Assembly (NCBI RefSeq): GCF_017303155.1
Contig: NZ_JAEKJR010000002.1
Coordinates: 1,178,001 to 1,242,000, forward strand
Source: Microbulbifer salipaludis
GTDB lineage: Bacteria > Pseudomonadota > Gammaproteobacteria > Pseudomonadales > Cellvibrionaceae
Direction of reading: 5' to 3'
DNA: 64,000 nt
The notes below the pieces were generated by a model. That model saw only the letters and a list, made by a program, of their open reading frames with translations, was not told where the DNA came from and did not search any database. The translations under genes were made by a program, and so were the position numbers. Below, one piece after another: positions 8,306-16,931 of this stretch. Each line of letters starts with the position of its first letter. The first letter of the stretch is position 1.

Positions 8306-9595
8306 ATGGCGAAGTACCTGAAACACGGCATGGATGCGGAAACCGTACAGACGAACGACACCAAGGTGCGTGAGATCGTCGAAGGCATCCTGGGTGATAT
8401 CGAAAAACGCGGTGACGCTGCGGTGCGTGACTTTTCTGGTCAATTCGATAAGTGGGTGCCGGAAAGTTTCCGTCTGAGCGAAGCGCAGATCAAGGCGTGT
8501 TACGAGCGCCTGGACGAGTCCGCCATCGAGGACATCCGTTTCGCCCAGGAGCAGGTGCGCAACTTTGCCCAGATCCAGCGCGATTCCATGCTGGACGTGG
8601 AGCAGGAGACCCTGCCGGGTGTGTTCCTCGGTCACAAGCACATTCCGATGAACAGCGTTGGCTGCTACGTGCCCGGTGGCAAGTACCCGCTGGTGGCTTC
8701 CGCGCACATGAGCGTTGCCACCGCCAAGGTTGCCGGCGTGAAGCGCGTGATCGCCGCGGCGCCGCCATTCAACGGCGAGCCGAACCCGGCCATCGTAGTG
8801 GCTATGGACATGGCCGGTGCGGATGAAATTTACTGCTTCGGTGGTGTGCAGGCGATCGGCGCCATGGCGATCGGCACCGAGACCATTGCTCCGGTAGACA
8901 TGCTGGTTGGCCCGGGCAACGCCTTCGTTGCGGAAGCCAAGCGCCAGCTGTTCGGCCGCGTGGGCATCGACCTGTTTGCCGGCCCTACCGAGACTCTGGT
9001 CATCGCCGACGAGACCGTCGACGGTGAGCTGTGTGCTACCGACCTGCTGGGCCAGGCCGAGCACGGCGTCAACTCCCCGGCGGTTCTGCTGACCAACTCC
9101 GAGAAGCTGGCCCAGGACACCCTGGTAGAAATCGAGAAGCAGCTGCAGACTTTGCCCACCGCGGAAGTAGCTGGCAAGGCGTGGGAAGACTACGGCCAGA
9201 TCATCCTGTGTGATTCCTACGAGGAGATGGTGCAGGTGGCTGACGATATCGCCTCCGAGCACGTGCAGGTAATGACCCGCGACCCGAACTACTTCCTCGA
9301 GAACATGACCAACTACGGGGCGCTTTTCCTCGGTGCGGAGACCAACGTCTCCTACGGTGACAAGGTGATCGGCACCAACCACACTTTGCCAACGAAGAAA
9401 GCCGCGCGATATACTGGCGGCCTCTGGGTTGGCAAATTCATCAAGACCTGTACCTACCAGCGCGTAACCCCTGAAGCTTCAGCCATGGTCGGTGAATACT
9501 GCTCCCGCCTGTGTGCCCTTGAAGGGTTTGCTGGTCACAAGGCGCAGGCAGACATTCGTGTTCGCCGTTATGGAAAAAAAGAAATCGCCGAATAA
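8306..9595 (+). CDS. Histidinol-dehydrogenase-like (sulfopropanediol-dehydrogenase type) NAD enzyme
   Basis: 429 residues, full length for the HisD fold. Equivalents of the HisD metal ligands are visible (Gln and His in GQAEHG, Asp in [11 protein letters not shown], His in EGFAGH), as is the catalytic Glu-His pair in ASEHVQV. The substrate end differs from biosynthetic His[23 protein letters not shown] replaces the usual PNHVLPT-type segment. From memory this form is seen in HpsN, which oxidises dihydroxypropanesulfonate to sulfolactate by a four-electron step. It probably oxidises a terminal CH2OH of a 1,2-diol to a carboxylate. No other his gene is near. It is cotranscribed with, and overlaps, the LacI gene; operator site 4 is upstream. 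Confidence 0.88.
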   Translation: MAKYLKHGMDAETVQTNDTKVREIVEGILGDIEKRGDAAVRDFSGQFDKWVPESFRLSEAQIKACYERLDESAIEDIRFAQEQVRNFAQIQRDSMLDVEQETLPGVFLGHKHIPMNSVGCYVPGGKYPLVASAHMSVATAKVAGVKRVIAAAPPFNGEPNPAIVVAMDMAGADEIYCFGGVQAIGAMAIGTETIAPVDMLVGPGNAFVAEAKRQLFGRVGIDLFAGPTETLVIADETVDGELCATDLLGQAEHGVNSPAVLLTNSEKLAQDTLVEIEKQLQTLPTAEVAGKAWEDYGQIILCDSYEEMVQVADDIASEHVQVMTRDPNYFLENMTNYGALFLGAETNVSYGDKVIGTNHTLPTKKAARYTGGLWVGKFIKTCTYQRVTPEASAMVGEYCSRLCALEGFAGHKAQADIRVRRYGKKEIAE

Positions 9596-10619
9596 AGCCG
9601 CTTCCTCACCGGAAGCAGGAGTGCCGCGTGGGCGCGTGACATCCTATGATGTGGCGGCCCACGCGGGTGTTTCCCAATCGGCGGTTTCCCGCTGTTTCAA
9701 GTCCGGTGCCAGCGTATCGAAAAAGATGCGCGACCGGGTGATGAAGGCAGTGGAGGAGCTCGGCTACCGCCCCAACGCTATTGCGCGCGGCCTGATTACA
9801 CGGCGCTCCAATATGGTGGGGGTGGTGGTTTCCAACCTGAATTTCTACCCGGAAGTCCTGTCCGAACTCAACAAGCGCTTTATTGCCCGCGGCGTGCATG
9901 TGCTGCTGTTCTCTCTCGACCAGGAGAGCGATGTGGGCAGTATCCTCGAGCAGATGTGGCAATACCCCCTCGACGGCGTGATCGCTGCGGCACACCTGGC
10001 GCCGGAGCAGATCGCCATGTTCGATGAGCGCGGTGTACCACTGATTTTTTACAATCGCTCCTATCAGGATATTCCGGTCAGTTCGGTCTGCTGTGACCAG
10101 TCTGAAGGAGAGCGCATGCTGGTGAGCCAGTTGGCCGCCAACAGCGCACACCAGCTGTTTGGCATTGTTGCCGGTCCGAGGGATTCTGTGGTGAGCATGC
10201 AGCGAACCGAGGGCGCCAAGCAGCGGCTGGCGGAACTTGGGATTACCGAAGTGCAGGTGGTGCCCGGTGACTACACCTACGAGTCCGGCCGGCGCGCGAT
10301 ATCGCACCTGGTCGAAGCGTGCGGGCGGGTGCCGGATGCCGTTATCTGCGCAAACGACATGATGGCCATGGGCTGCATGGACGAGTTGCGCTTCAAGCAC
10401 GACCTGGACGTGCCCGGGGATGTTTCGGTGGTCGGCTTCGATGGCGTCAAGGCGGCGAGCTGGGCGAGCTTCAACCTCACCACTGTGGCGCAGCCGGTGG
10501 AGAGTATGGCCGAAGCGGCGGTGACCATGCTGCTGGAGCGGGTGGACAACTCGGAGATGCCACCGGAGAAGCGTACCTTTTCTGGTGTGTTGCGCGCGGG
10601 CGGGTCCATTCGGCGCTGA
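9570..10619 (+). CDS. LacI-family transcriptional regulator
   Basis: 349 residues. The ATG at 9570 is chosen because it leaves a short basic tail before the helix-turn-helix ([19 protein letters not shown], about residues 24-42). A hinge helix RPNAIARGL and a periplasmic-binding-protein-like sensor domain follow. The start lies inside the HisD-like gene (26-base overlap), so production is tied to that gene. LacI hinge helices insert a Leu into a central CG of a palindromic operator; the nine TTCGAA elements in this window have exactly such a centre. It is the only regulator inside the island and probably controls all of it, including itself. The effector is unknown. Confidence 0.93.
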   Translation: MEKKKSPNKAASSPEAGVPRGRVTSYDVAAHAGVSQSAVSRCFKSGASVSKKMRDRVMKAVEELGYRPNAIARGLITRRSNMVGVVVSNLNFYPEVLSELNKRFIARGVHVLLFSLDQESDVGSILEQMWQYPLDGVIAAAHLAPEQIAMFDERGVPLIFYNRSYQDIPVSSVCCDQSEGERMLVSQLAANSAHQLFGIVAGPRDSVVSMQRTEGAKQRLAELGITEVQVVPGDYTYESGRRAISHLVEACGRVPDAVICANDMMAMGCMDELRFKHDLDVPGDVSVVGFDGVKAASWASFNLTTVAQPVESMAEAAVTMLLERVDNSEMPPEKRTFSGVLRAGGSIRR

Positions 10620-10645
10620 CCGGGGCCAATTGGGGTAAAAAATTT

Positions 10646-11404
10646 ATGAACGATTGCATTCGAAGTACGCTTGCGGGAAGCGGCGGATTGCCGGTGGTGC
10701 TGCTGCCGGGCACCCTCTGTGACGGGCGCATGTGGCGGCACCAGCGCGCGGCACTGGGTGCGCAGGCGCCGGTGCTGGTGGGCAGCATGACCGGGGCGGA
10801 TTCCATTCAGGGTCTGGCCAGTGGCCTGCTGGCGGCGCTGCCGCCACGCTTCGCGCTGGCCGGCTTTTCCATGGGCGGCATCGTGGCGCTGGAGATGCTG
10901 CGCCAGGCCCCCGAGCGTATTGCCGGTCTCGCGCTGCTGGATACCAATTATGGGGAAGACCTGCCCGAGCGCGCCGCGGCCCGCGAGGGGCAGGTGGCCG
11001 ACGCACTGGCCGGCGGGCTCACCGGGCTGGTGCGCGGGCAGTTGCTGCCGAATTACTTTGCCGCGGCCAACCGCGACAATCCCGCGCTCGCGCAGGAAGT
11101 GGTCGATATGGCGGAGGCGGTGGGTGAGCTGGCGTTTGTGCATCAGGCGCGTGCGCTTGGCACGCGCACAGAGAGCCTGGGTCTGCTGGGCGAATTTGCC
11201 GCGCCGGCGCTGGTGCTGTGCGGTAAGGAGGATCTCATCTGCCCGGTGGCGATGCACGAGGCGATGGCCGCGGCACTGCCCCAGGCGGAGCTGGTGGTGG
11301 TCCCGGATGCCGGCCACATGGCGCCCATCGAGCAGCCGCAGGCGGTCTCTGATGCCCTGGGCCGCTGGCTGGAACACGTTTTACAAAAAGAGGTGACGCC
11401 GTGA
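10646..11404 (+). CDS. Alpha/beta hydrolase, cytoplasmic
   Basis: 252 residues from the ATG at 10646, which has a GGGG ribosome site 9 bases upstream. Core motifs are VVLLPGTLCDGRMW, nucleophile elbow G-F-S-M-G-G, Asp in CGKEDLICP and His in DAGHMAPIEQP, in the style of 3-oxoadipate enol-lactonase or MhpC-type esterases. There is no signal peptide. Operator site 5 lies inside codons 4-8 of this frame. If that site marks the promoter, as at 13108 and 18124, the true start may instead be TTG at 10688. The gene follows lacI and overlaps the aldolase gene by 4 bases. The bond it cleaves is unknown. Confidence 0.85.
   Translation: MNDCIRSTLAGSGGLPVVLLPGTLCDGRMWRHQRAALGAQAPVLVGSMTGADSIQGLASGLLAALPPRFALAGFSMGGIVALEMLRQAPERIAGLALLDTNYGEDLPERAAAREGQVADALAGGLTGLVRGQLLPNYFAAANRDNPALAQEVVDMAEAVGELAFVHQARALGTRTESLGLLGEFAAPALVLCGKEDLICPVAMHEAMAAALPQAELVVVPDAGHMAPIEQPQAVSDALGRWLEHVLQKEVTP
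10655..10668. promoter_or_regulatory. TTCGAA operator, site 5, within or just before a coding start
   Basis: TGCATTCGAAGTAC, 36 bases after the stop of the LacI gene and 9 bases after the first possible ATG of the hydrolase. Any -35/-10 pair here (TTTATG, TACGCT) is weak, so it could act as a transcription roadblock or belong to an internal promoter. Confidence 0.58.
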
Positions 11405-12162
11405 GCGCGCAACAGACTTTCAAGGAGCAGCTGGCCGGTAAGGCGCTGGTTGTCGGCACTTTTCAGAAAACTCCGTCCTCCATGGTGAGCGAGGTGCTCG
11501 GCCTGACCGACCTGGACGTGGTGTGCCTGGATGCAGAGCACTCGCCCTTTGATCGCATGGCCATTGACCAGTGTGTGTTCGCGCTGCGCGCCGCCGGCAA
11601 ACCGTCGCTGGTGCGGGTGCCGTCGGCACAGCCCGAGCACCTGCTGAACGCGCTCGATTGCGGCGCGACCGGCGTGGTGGTGCCCCATGTGACCTCCGCC
11701 GACATGGCGCGTGAGGTGGCGGCGGCGAGCCACTTCGGTGCCGGCGGCCGCGGCTACGCTGGCTCTACCCGGGCAGCGGGCTACACCACCAAGCCGATGC
11801 CGGCGCACAAGCGCGACAGCGCCGCGCAGACCGTGGTGTTTGCGCAGATCGAGGATATCGAGGCGGTGGAGTGCATCGATGAGATCGCCGCCGTGGACGG
11901 CATCGATTGCCTGTTCGTGGGTCGTATCGATCTGACGGTGGCCTACGGTGCGGCGTCGCCGAAAGAGGGAGTAGTGGTCGACGCGGTGGAGCGCATCTGC
12001 GCCGCCGGCGCCAGGTACGGTCGCCCGGTGGGGATGTTTGTCGGCGACCTGTCGGAAATTCCCCACTGGCGCGAGCGCGGTGCCAGCGTGTTCCTGCTGT
12101 CGTCCGACCACAACTTCATGCTGTCCGGTGCGGCGGCGCTGCGGGAAAAGGTCACCCCGTAA
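11401..12162 (+). CDS. HpcH/HpaI-type 2-oxo acid aldolase
   Basis: 253 residues, GTG start overlapping the preceding stop by 4 bases. Family features are VCLDAEHSPFD (the D-x-E/H region binding metal and base), the repeated barrel strands SLVRVP and GVVVPHV, GRGYAGSTRAAGY, VFAQIED, and CLFVGRIDLTVAYG. Members are metal-dependent class II aldolases that split 2-keto-3-deoxy sugar acids or similar 4-hydroxy-2-oxo acids into pyruvate and an aldehyde. It would be the terminal carbon-carbon cleavage step, feeding central metabolism. The gene ends 11 bases inside the convergent amidohydrolase gene. Confidence 0.9.
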   Translation: MSAQQTFKEQLAGKALVVGTFQKTPSSMVSEVLGLTDLDVVCLDAEHSPFDRMAIDQCVFALRAAGKPSLVRVPSAQPEHLLNALDCGATGVVVPHVTSADMAREVAAASHFGAGGRGYAGSTRAAGYTTKPMPAHKRDSAAQTVVFAQIEDIEAVECIDEIAAVDGIDCLFVGRIDLTVAYGAASPKEGVVVDAVERICAAGARYGRPVGMFVGDLSEIPHWRERGASVFLLSSDHNFMLSGAAALREKVTP

Positions 12163-13042
12163 TTCGGTAAAAGCGCGCGGCGTTGTCGAACAGCATCTGC
12201 CGGCGCGCCGTGTCTCCAGTGCCTTCCAGTAGGCTGAAATACGCCTGCCACAGTTCGCTGTAACCGCGGTACAGTTTGTCCACCGGGAAATTGGAACCGA
12301 ACATTACCCGTGCCTCGCCAAAGCAGTCGATGACGTGATCGGTGATCGGGCGCAAGCCGTCCACCGTCCATTCCGGGTTGAACATGCCCAGCCCCGAAAT
12401 CTTGCAGTGCACATTGGGCAGTTGCGCCAGCGCACGCAGGCCCATCTTCCACGCCTCCCAGCCACTGCCGCTTTGCTCCCAGGGGGAACCCGCGTGGCAC
12501 AGGGCCACCGGCAGTTGCGGCAGGCGGCGCAGTACTCGCAGCAGTGCCGGCATTTGCTGGGGCACCATCTGCAGGTCAAAGCTGAGTCCCATTTCTGCCA
12601 GCGCCCCCAGGTTCTGTTGCCAGTGTGGGCTGCCCAATAACTGCCCGCTGCCGTTGCGGGCATCCTCGGAGGCGTGGCGCCCGACAATCTGGCGGATGCC
12701 GCGCACCCCGGCGAATTGCCGCTGCGCCTCGAGCTGCGCGGGGGCATCAATCGCATCCAGGTCACAGAAGGCGACCAGCGCCGCGGGCCCCTGTGGCAGG
12801 CTGTCGAGCCAGCGGGTTTCCGCTAGGCCGTCGGCCGCGCCCACCTGCACGTGCACCGAGTGGGCAGGGCGGAACTGTGTCGATTCGCCGAGAAAATCCG
12901 CCATCAGGTAGTTTTTCTGGATGGGTGCAGGGTCGCCAAAGAAGCGCCGTTCGCCGCGGGCCATCAGCCAGGGATAGTGCACCGCCTGCAGGTCCCAGAG
13001 GTGGTGGTGGGCGTCGATGAACTTCAGCGTGTCAGCAGTCAC
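12152..13042 (-). CDS. COG3618-type amidohydrolase (lactonase-like TIM barrel)
   Basis: 296 residues. The GTG at 13042 is chosen because GGAGG lies 5 bases upstream and the metal motif FIDAHHHLWDL then starts at residue 8, as is usual for this family. Later landmarks are H-V-Q-V-G (strand 3) and the C-terminal MFGSNFPVD strand with the conserved Asp. COG3618 includes L-fuconolactone and 4-sulfomuconolactone hydrolases, so lactone or ester hydrolysis of a sugar-acid-like intermediate is likely. It is transcribed toward the aldolase, and its promoter region is shared with the cupin gene and operator site 6. Confidence 0.87.
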   Translation of the reverse strand: MTADTLKFIDAHHHLWDLQAVHYPWLMARGERRFFGDPAPIQKNYLMADFLGESTQFRPAHSVHVQVGAADGLAETRWLDSLPQGPAALVAFCDLDAIDAPAQLEAQRQFAGVRGIRQIVGRHASEDARNGSGQLLGSPHWQQNLGALAEMGLSFDLQMVPQQMPALLRVLRRLPQLPVALCHAGSPWEQSGSGWEAWKMGLRALAQLPNVHCKISGLGMFNPEWTVDGLRPITDHVIDCFGEARVMFGSNFPVDKLYRGYSELWQAYFSLLEGTGDTARRQMLFDNAARFYRITG

Positions 13043-13095
13043 AGGACCTCCATTGCAATTCCAGAGGGGGCAGCTTAGCCGATCGCAAAAACATC

Positions 13096-13124
13096 TTGTA
13101 TCAATTTTGCATTCGAAGTACATT
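13096..13124 (+). promoter_or_regulatory. Promoter with TTCGAA operator, site 6
   Basis: TTGTAT (13096-13101), 17-bp spacer, TACATT (13119-13124). The operator TGCATTCGAAGTAC (13108-13121) occupies the spacer and enters the -10. It is 76 bp before the cupin gene and between divergent genes. The arrangement is the same as at 18112 and 24913. Confidence 0.68.
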
Positions 13125-13196
13125 TTCCCCTGACGCAATCATAACTGCGCGGGGACAGGGTTCGCCGCCAGAAAAATAAGATGGAGTGAGCAGACG

Positions 13197-14246
13197 ATGA
13201 GCAACGTTTGGACAGTGGAGAAAATGGCCGCGGAGCGGTTGGTGCGGTACCGAGACCTGAAGCCCTGCCGCAATGCGTTCGTGGATACCTACACTCCGGG
13301 CAGCAACCAGAAAGAGAATTTCACCATCATCGGCCCCGGCGTGGCCGAGCATCCCGACCAGCATGTGCATATTGCCGAGCCGCACGGCTTCAACATCGGT
13401 GGTGCGCGCCAGCCGAACGGTTGTCTGAATTCGCAGCACAGCCACGAAACCGAAGAAGTGTTCATCGTGCACAGCGGTCGCTGGGCATTCCGCTGGGGCG
13501 ACTGCAGCCAGGACGGTGAGGCGGTGCTCGAAGCCGGCGACTGCATCAGTATCCCGCCGCGCGTGTTCCGCGGTTTTGAAAACGTCGGTGATGGCACCGG
13601 TTACCTGTTCGCAGTACTGGGTCGCGACGACCCGGGCCATGTGACCTGGGCGCCGGACGTATTCGAGAAGGCGAAAGACTACGGTCTGGTCCTGCTGGAG
13701 AACGGCAGCCTGGTGGATACCACCAAGGGTGAGACAGTCCCTGCCGGTGTGCAGCCGATGAAGCCCACCGACCAGGAAATCATCGACGCACACCGCCGCA
13801 TGACGCTGGTGGAGATGGCCAGTTGCGTGGTGCCTTACGCGGAGCAGACCCGCTTTGCCGGCTCGGACCTGGCTGCGCAGGGCGAGGGCGTGAGTGAGAG
13901 CCCGCTGATTGGTATGTCCAACCCGGACGAGGGCATTGCCGCGTCCAAGTTGACCTGGCGCCACGGCTTTGCCCTGCGCCGTTTTGATTTTGCCCATGGC
14001 GGCAGTACACCGACCTACAGCCGCGCGGAAGCAGAGGTGATCTACCTGTTCCGCGGTTCCCTGACCTTTGCCTGGGACGGCGGCGAGCTGGTGCTGGAAG
14101 AGGGCGACGTACTGACCGTGCCCAAGGGGCTGGCGCGCTCTCTGGCGAGCCCGGAGGGTGAATCGGTGGTGTATATCGTGCGCGGTGCGGATTACCCCGA
14201 AGCCGCCACGCTCGTGCCGGTTGAAGCCGAGGCCTCCGTGGCCTGA
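13197..14246 (+). CDS. Double-domain cupin protein
   Basis: 349 residues with two cupin folds. The first (about 65-150) has metal-binding residues in NSQHSHETEEVFIVHSG (His, His, Glu) followed by G-D-C-I-S-I-P-P-R and a late FRGFEN segment. The second (about 255-345) keeps the fold (VIYLFRGSLTFAW, LEEGDVLTVPKGLAR) but lacks the His cluster, so it is probably structural. The size and layout recall gentisate-type dioxygenases and isomerases; no specific activity is claimed. It is first in a run with paralog C, the SSS transporter and paralog D, behind an operator-controlled promoter. Confidence 0.85.
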   Translation: MSNVWTVEKMAAERLVRYRDLKPCRNAFVDTYTPGSNQKENFTIIGPGVAEHPDQHVHIAEPHGFNIGGARQPNGCLNSQHSHETEEVFIVHSGRWAFRWGDCSQDGEAVLEAGDCISIPPRVFRGFENVGDGTGYLFAVLGRDDPGHVTWAPDVFEKAKDYGLVLLENGSLVDTTKGETVPAGVQPMKPTDQEIIDAHRRMTLVEMASCVVPYAEQTRFAGSDLAAQGEGVSESPLIGMSNPDEGIAASKLTWRHGFALRRFDFAHGGSTPTYSRAEAEVIYLFRGSLTFAWDGGELVLEEGDVLTVPKGLARSLASPEGESVVYIVRGADYPEAATLVPVEAEASVA

Positions 14247-14273
14247 TCTTATTTCCACCGCGATGTACAGACT

Positions 14274-15269
14274 ATGCACACAATAATAATGCAGATGTAC
14301 GGGGCCGCCGCAGCGGCCCCTTCCAGTAGTGGTGCCGTCGCCAGTGCGATCGCACCGCTGCTGACCGAAGATGTGACCTTTTGCGCCGCTCACCCGATTA
14401 ACGACCTGCAGGGCTCAGCGCAGGTGGCTGAACAGTTCTTTGCGCCGCTGCTGGCGGCTATGCCGGATCTCGAGCGCAAGGAATACATTGCGGTTCCCGG
14501 TGAGTTCCAGGGCAAGCAGTGGGTCAACGGTACCGGCTACCTGATGGGTACTTTTGCCGGGGACCTGTTCGGCATCCCGGCGAGCAACGCGCCGGCCTAC
14601 CTGCGCTATACCGAAATGGTGCGCTTCGAGGGCGAGCGGATCGCCGAGTACTATGTGATCCTCGATTTCCTCGACCTGATGACTCAGGTGGGGGTAAACC
14701 CGCTGCGCCCGGGCCTCGGTTTTCCCGGCCTGGTGCCGCCGCCGTCGGATACCAGCCTGGGGCTGGTGCCGGGCACGGCGGCAGAGGGGCGGGCCAGTAT
14801 CGAGCTGATCGAGGCGATGCTCGACTGCCTCGGTGGCTACGACGGCAAGTCCCTGCACAGCATGGCGCTGGCGGAGTACTGGACGCCGGACTTCATGTGG
14901 TACGGGCCGGCCGGTATCGGCACCACGCGCGGTATCGATGGCTTCCGCCGCCAGCACCAGGGCCCGTTCCTGCGGGCTTTCCCGGATCGCGTGGTCGACC
15001 GCAAGCAGAACCTGGTGGGTTGTGGCAATTACGCGTCCACCGGCGGCTGGCCGCACATGACCGCGACCCACAGTGGCGAGGGCTGGCTCGGCCTGGCACC
15101 CAGTGGGCGCACCATCAAACTGCGCGTGATGGACATCTGGCGCCGCGAGGGAGGCCTGCTCAGGGAAAACTGGGTGGGGATCGATATCATTCACATGCTC
15201 AAGCAGCTGGGACTGGATGTGTTTGAGCAGATGCGCCAGCTGCAGGAGCGGGGTCAGCGCTATGTCTGA
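14274..15269 (+). CDS. SnoaL/NTF2-like two-domain protein (paralog C)
   Basis: 331 residues from the first ATG; ATG codons at 14289 and 14295 are alternatives, and no strong ribosome site distinguishes them. Two SnoaL-like units are present. It shares the motifs of paralogs A and B: AHPINDLQG near residue 40, PDLERKEY near 65, MWYGPAGIGTTRGIDGF near 208, GEGWLGLAPSG near 265 and ENWVGIDI near 305. It starts 27 bases after the cupin stop and overlaps the SSS transporter by 8 bases, so transport and this enzyme are tightly linked. Reaction unknown. Confidence 0.8.
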   Translation: MHTIIMQMYGAAAAAPSSSGAVASAIAPLLTEDVTFCAAHPINDLQGSAQVAEQFFAPLLAAMPDLERKEYIAVPGEFQGKQWVNGTGYLMGTFAGDLFGIPASNAPAYLRYTEMVRFEGERIAEYYVILDFLDLMTQVGVNPLRPGLGFPGLVPPPSDTSLGLVPGTAAEGRASIELIEAMLDCLGGYDGKSLHSMALAEYWTPDFMWYGPAGIGTTRGIDGFRRQHQGPFLRAFPDRVVDRKQNLVGCGNYASTGGWPHMTATHSGEGWLGLAPSGRTIKLRVMDIWRREGGLLRENWVGIDIIHMLKQLGLDVFEQMRQLQERGQRYV

Positions 15270-16872
15270 ATTTGGTTTGCTCAACTGGGTGGTACTCAGC
15301 GCCTACCTTGCAGTCAGCATCGGTATCGGTGCGGCCATGGGGCGCAAGGTGCACTCGTCACAGGATTTTTTCCTCGGTGACCGCAGTATCCCCTGGTGGG
15401 CCATTGGTATTTCCGTGGTCAGCACCTACGTCAGTGCGCTGACGTTCCTCGGTGGGCCGGCCTGGGCCTACACCGACGGCCTGTCGGTGATGGCGATTCA
15501 CCTGAACTATCCGCTGGTTATCTTTCTGGTGGTCAGTTTCTTCCTGCCGTTTTTCTACAACAGCGGCGTGGCCTCCATTTACGAATATCAGGAAAAGCGC
15601 TTCGGCGCGACGTCCCGCTGCGTGATGGCGGGTGTGTTCCTGATTTCGCAGACCCTGACCACGGCGGCGGTGCTTTATGCCACTTCGCTGGTGCTGGAAT
15701 TCATTACCGGGGTGCCGGTGCAAACCTGCATCGCCATTGTCACGGTTGCGGCACTGCTGTACACGATGATGGGCGGTCTTGCGGCCGTGATCTGGACGGA
15801 TGTGGTGCAGGCGGGAATCCTGTTTGCGGGTGCGTTTATTATCGTGTTTCAGCTGCTTGACCAGTTGCCTGTGCCCTTGGCGACGGCGCTGTCCGAACTG
15901 AAAGGGCAGGGCATGACCAATGCCATCGTCACCGATCTGGATTTTTCCAATGTCACCACGGTTTGGTCCGGTGTCATCGCCATGACGTTGTTCCATGTCA
16001 CCATTTACGGTGCCAACCAGATGATGGTGCAGCGTTCGCTTGCGGCAAAGAACATCGGTGACGCCAAGAAATCCATGATGATGATGGGTTACGGCGCGTT
16101 CTTTATTTACTTCCTGTTTATTGCGCTCGGTGTGCTGTTCTATTTTTTCTATCAGGGCAAAGAGTTCGAGAACGGCAACACCATTATCCTGCAGTTTGCG
16201 GCGGAGTACGGGTTCCCCGGTCTGATGGGCCTGATTGCGGCGGCGGTGCTGGCAGCCAGTATGTCGAGCCTGGACTCGGCACTGAATTCCATGTCGACTG
16301 TGTCCACCCTGGATTTCTACAAGCGCTTCTACCGCAGGGATGCCGATGACCGGCACTACCTGGTGGTGTCGCGCCTGTTCACCATTTTCTGGGCGGCGCT
16401 GATCATCATCCCCGCACTGATGTTCGCCTCCAGCACCGGCAGCATCCTCGAGATCCTGAGCAAGCTGGGTTCCTACTTTGTAGGTGCCAAACTTAGCATG
16501 TTCGCGCTGGGGTTCTTCTCCAAGAACACCACCGAGCGCGGCCTGTTGGTCGGCGTGGCCGTGGGCTTTGCGGTGCTGATCTGGGTAGCCAATTACACCG
16601 ATGTGGCCTGGCCCTGGTATGCGGCCATCGGCGGGGTGGTAAATATGGTGGTGTCCTATGTGGCCAGCCGCATCCTCGATGGCACCCAGGCGGAATACTC
16701 CGAGTACACCATTGCCGGGCAGAAGAAACTGTTTGCTGAAACCGGGCGTGCAGAACGGGAGGGCAACTGGTTTGTCGTTCCCGGACGGGTCGACCGCCAG
16801 GCGTATGGCCTGCTGGTCTTCTTTGTCTTGTCCATTGCCTTCCTGGTGGTTTTTAACCTGAGTATTTCCTGA
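15262..16872 (+). CDS. Sodium:solute symporter (SSS family)
   Basis: 536 residues with about 13 hydrophobic segments. The ATG at 15262 overlaps the stop of paralog C; the frame continues upstream only as a shadow. Family features are G-R-K-V-H-S-S-Q-D-F-F-L-G-D-R at residue 23, YTMMGGLAAVIWTDVVQ near 174 and the Na2-site region SMSSLDSALNSMS near 335. It would carry a small polar solute (sugar, sugar acid or amino-acid-like) with Na+ across the inner membrane. It is likely the main inner-membrane importer of this operon, alongside the BCCT protein at 848. Confidence 0.93.
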   Translation: MSEFGLLNWVVLSAYLAVSIGIGAAMGRKVHSSQDFFLGDRSIPWWAIGISVVSTYVSALTFLGGPAWAYTDGLSVMAIHLNYPLVIFLVVSFFLPFFYNSGVASIYEYQEKRFGATSRCVMAGVFLISQTLTTAAVLYATSLVLEFITGVPVQTCIAIVTVAALLYTMMGGLAAVIWTDVVQAGILFAGAFIIVFQLLDQLPVPLATALSELKGQGMTNAIVTDLDFSNVTTVWSGVIAMTLFHVTIYGANQMMVQRSLAAKNIGDAKKSMMMMGYGAFFIYFLFIALGVLFYFFYQGKEFENGNTIILQFAAEYGFPGLMGLIAAAVLAASMSSLDSALNSMSTVSTLDFYKRFYRRDADDRHYLVVSRLFTIFWAALIIIPALMFASSTGSILEILSKLGSYFVGAKLSMFALGFFSKNTTERGLLVGVAVGFAVLIWVANYTDVAWPWYAAIGGVVNMVVSYVASRILDGTQAEYSEYTIAGQKKLFAETGRAEREGNWFVVPGRVDRQAYGLLVFFVLSIAFLVVFNLSIS

Positions 16873-16884
16873 ATTTGATTGTGC

Positions 16885-16913
16885 GGGCGCACCCGATGGT
16901 GCGCCCATTTTTT
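16885..16913 (+). terminator. Terminator inside the cupin-SSS operon, before paralog D
   Basis: GGGCGCACC, loop CGAT, GGTGCGCCC, then A and six T. It begins 12 bases after the SSS stop and only about 20 bases separate it from the ATG of paralog D, so transcription of the last gene probably depends on partial read-through. Confidence 0.88.
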
Positions 16914-16931
16914 GTAGAGTTTGTACAAGCC

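Noticed and set aside
9492-9569. Upstream start for the LacI regulator
   Set aside because: The extra 26 residues are an out-of-frame shadow of the HisD-like gene; the ATG at 9570 gives a normal LacI N-terminus.
8306-9595. Histidine biosynthesis hisD
   Set aside because: No his genes are nearby, the substrate-side motifs differ from biosynthetic HisD, and the gene is under the catabolic operator.
12152-13138. ATG at 13138 as start of the COG3618 gene
   Set aside because: The added part runs through the operator and promoter region; GTG at 13042 has a GGAGG site 5 bases upstream and fits the family N-terminus.
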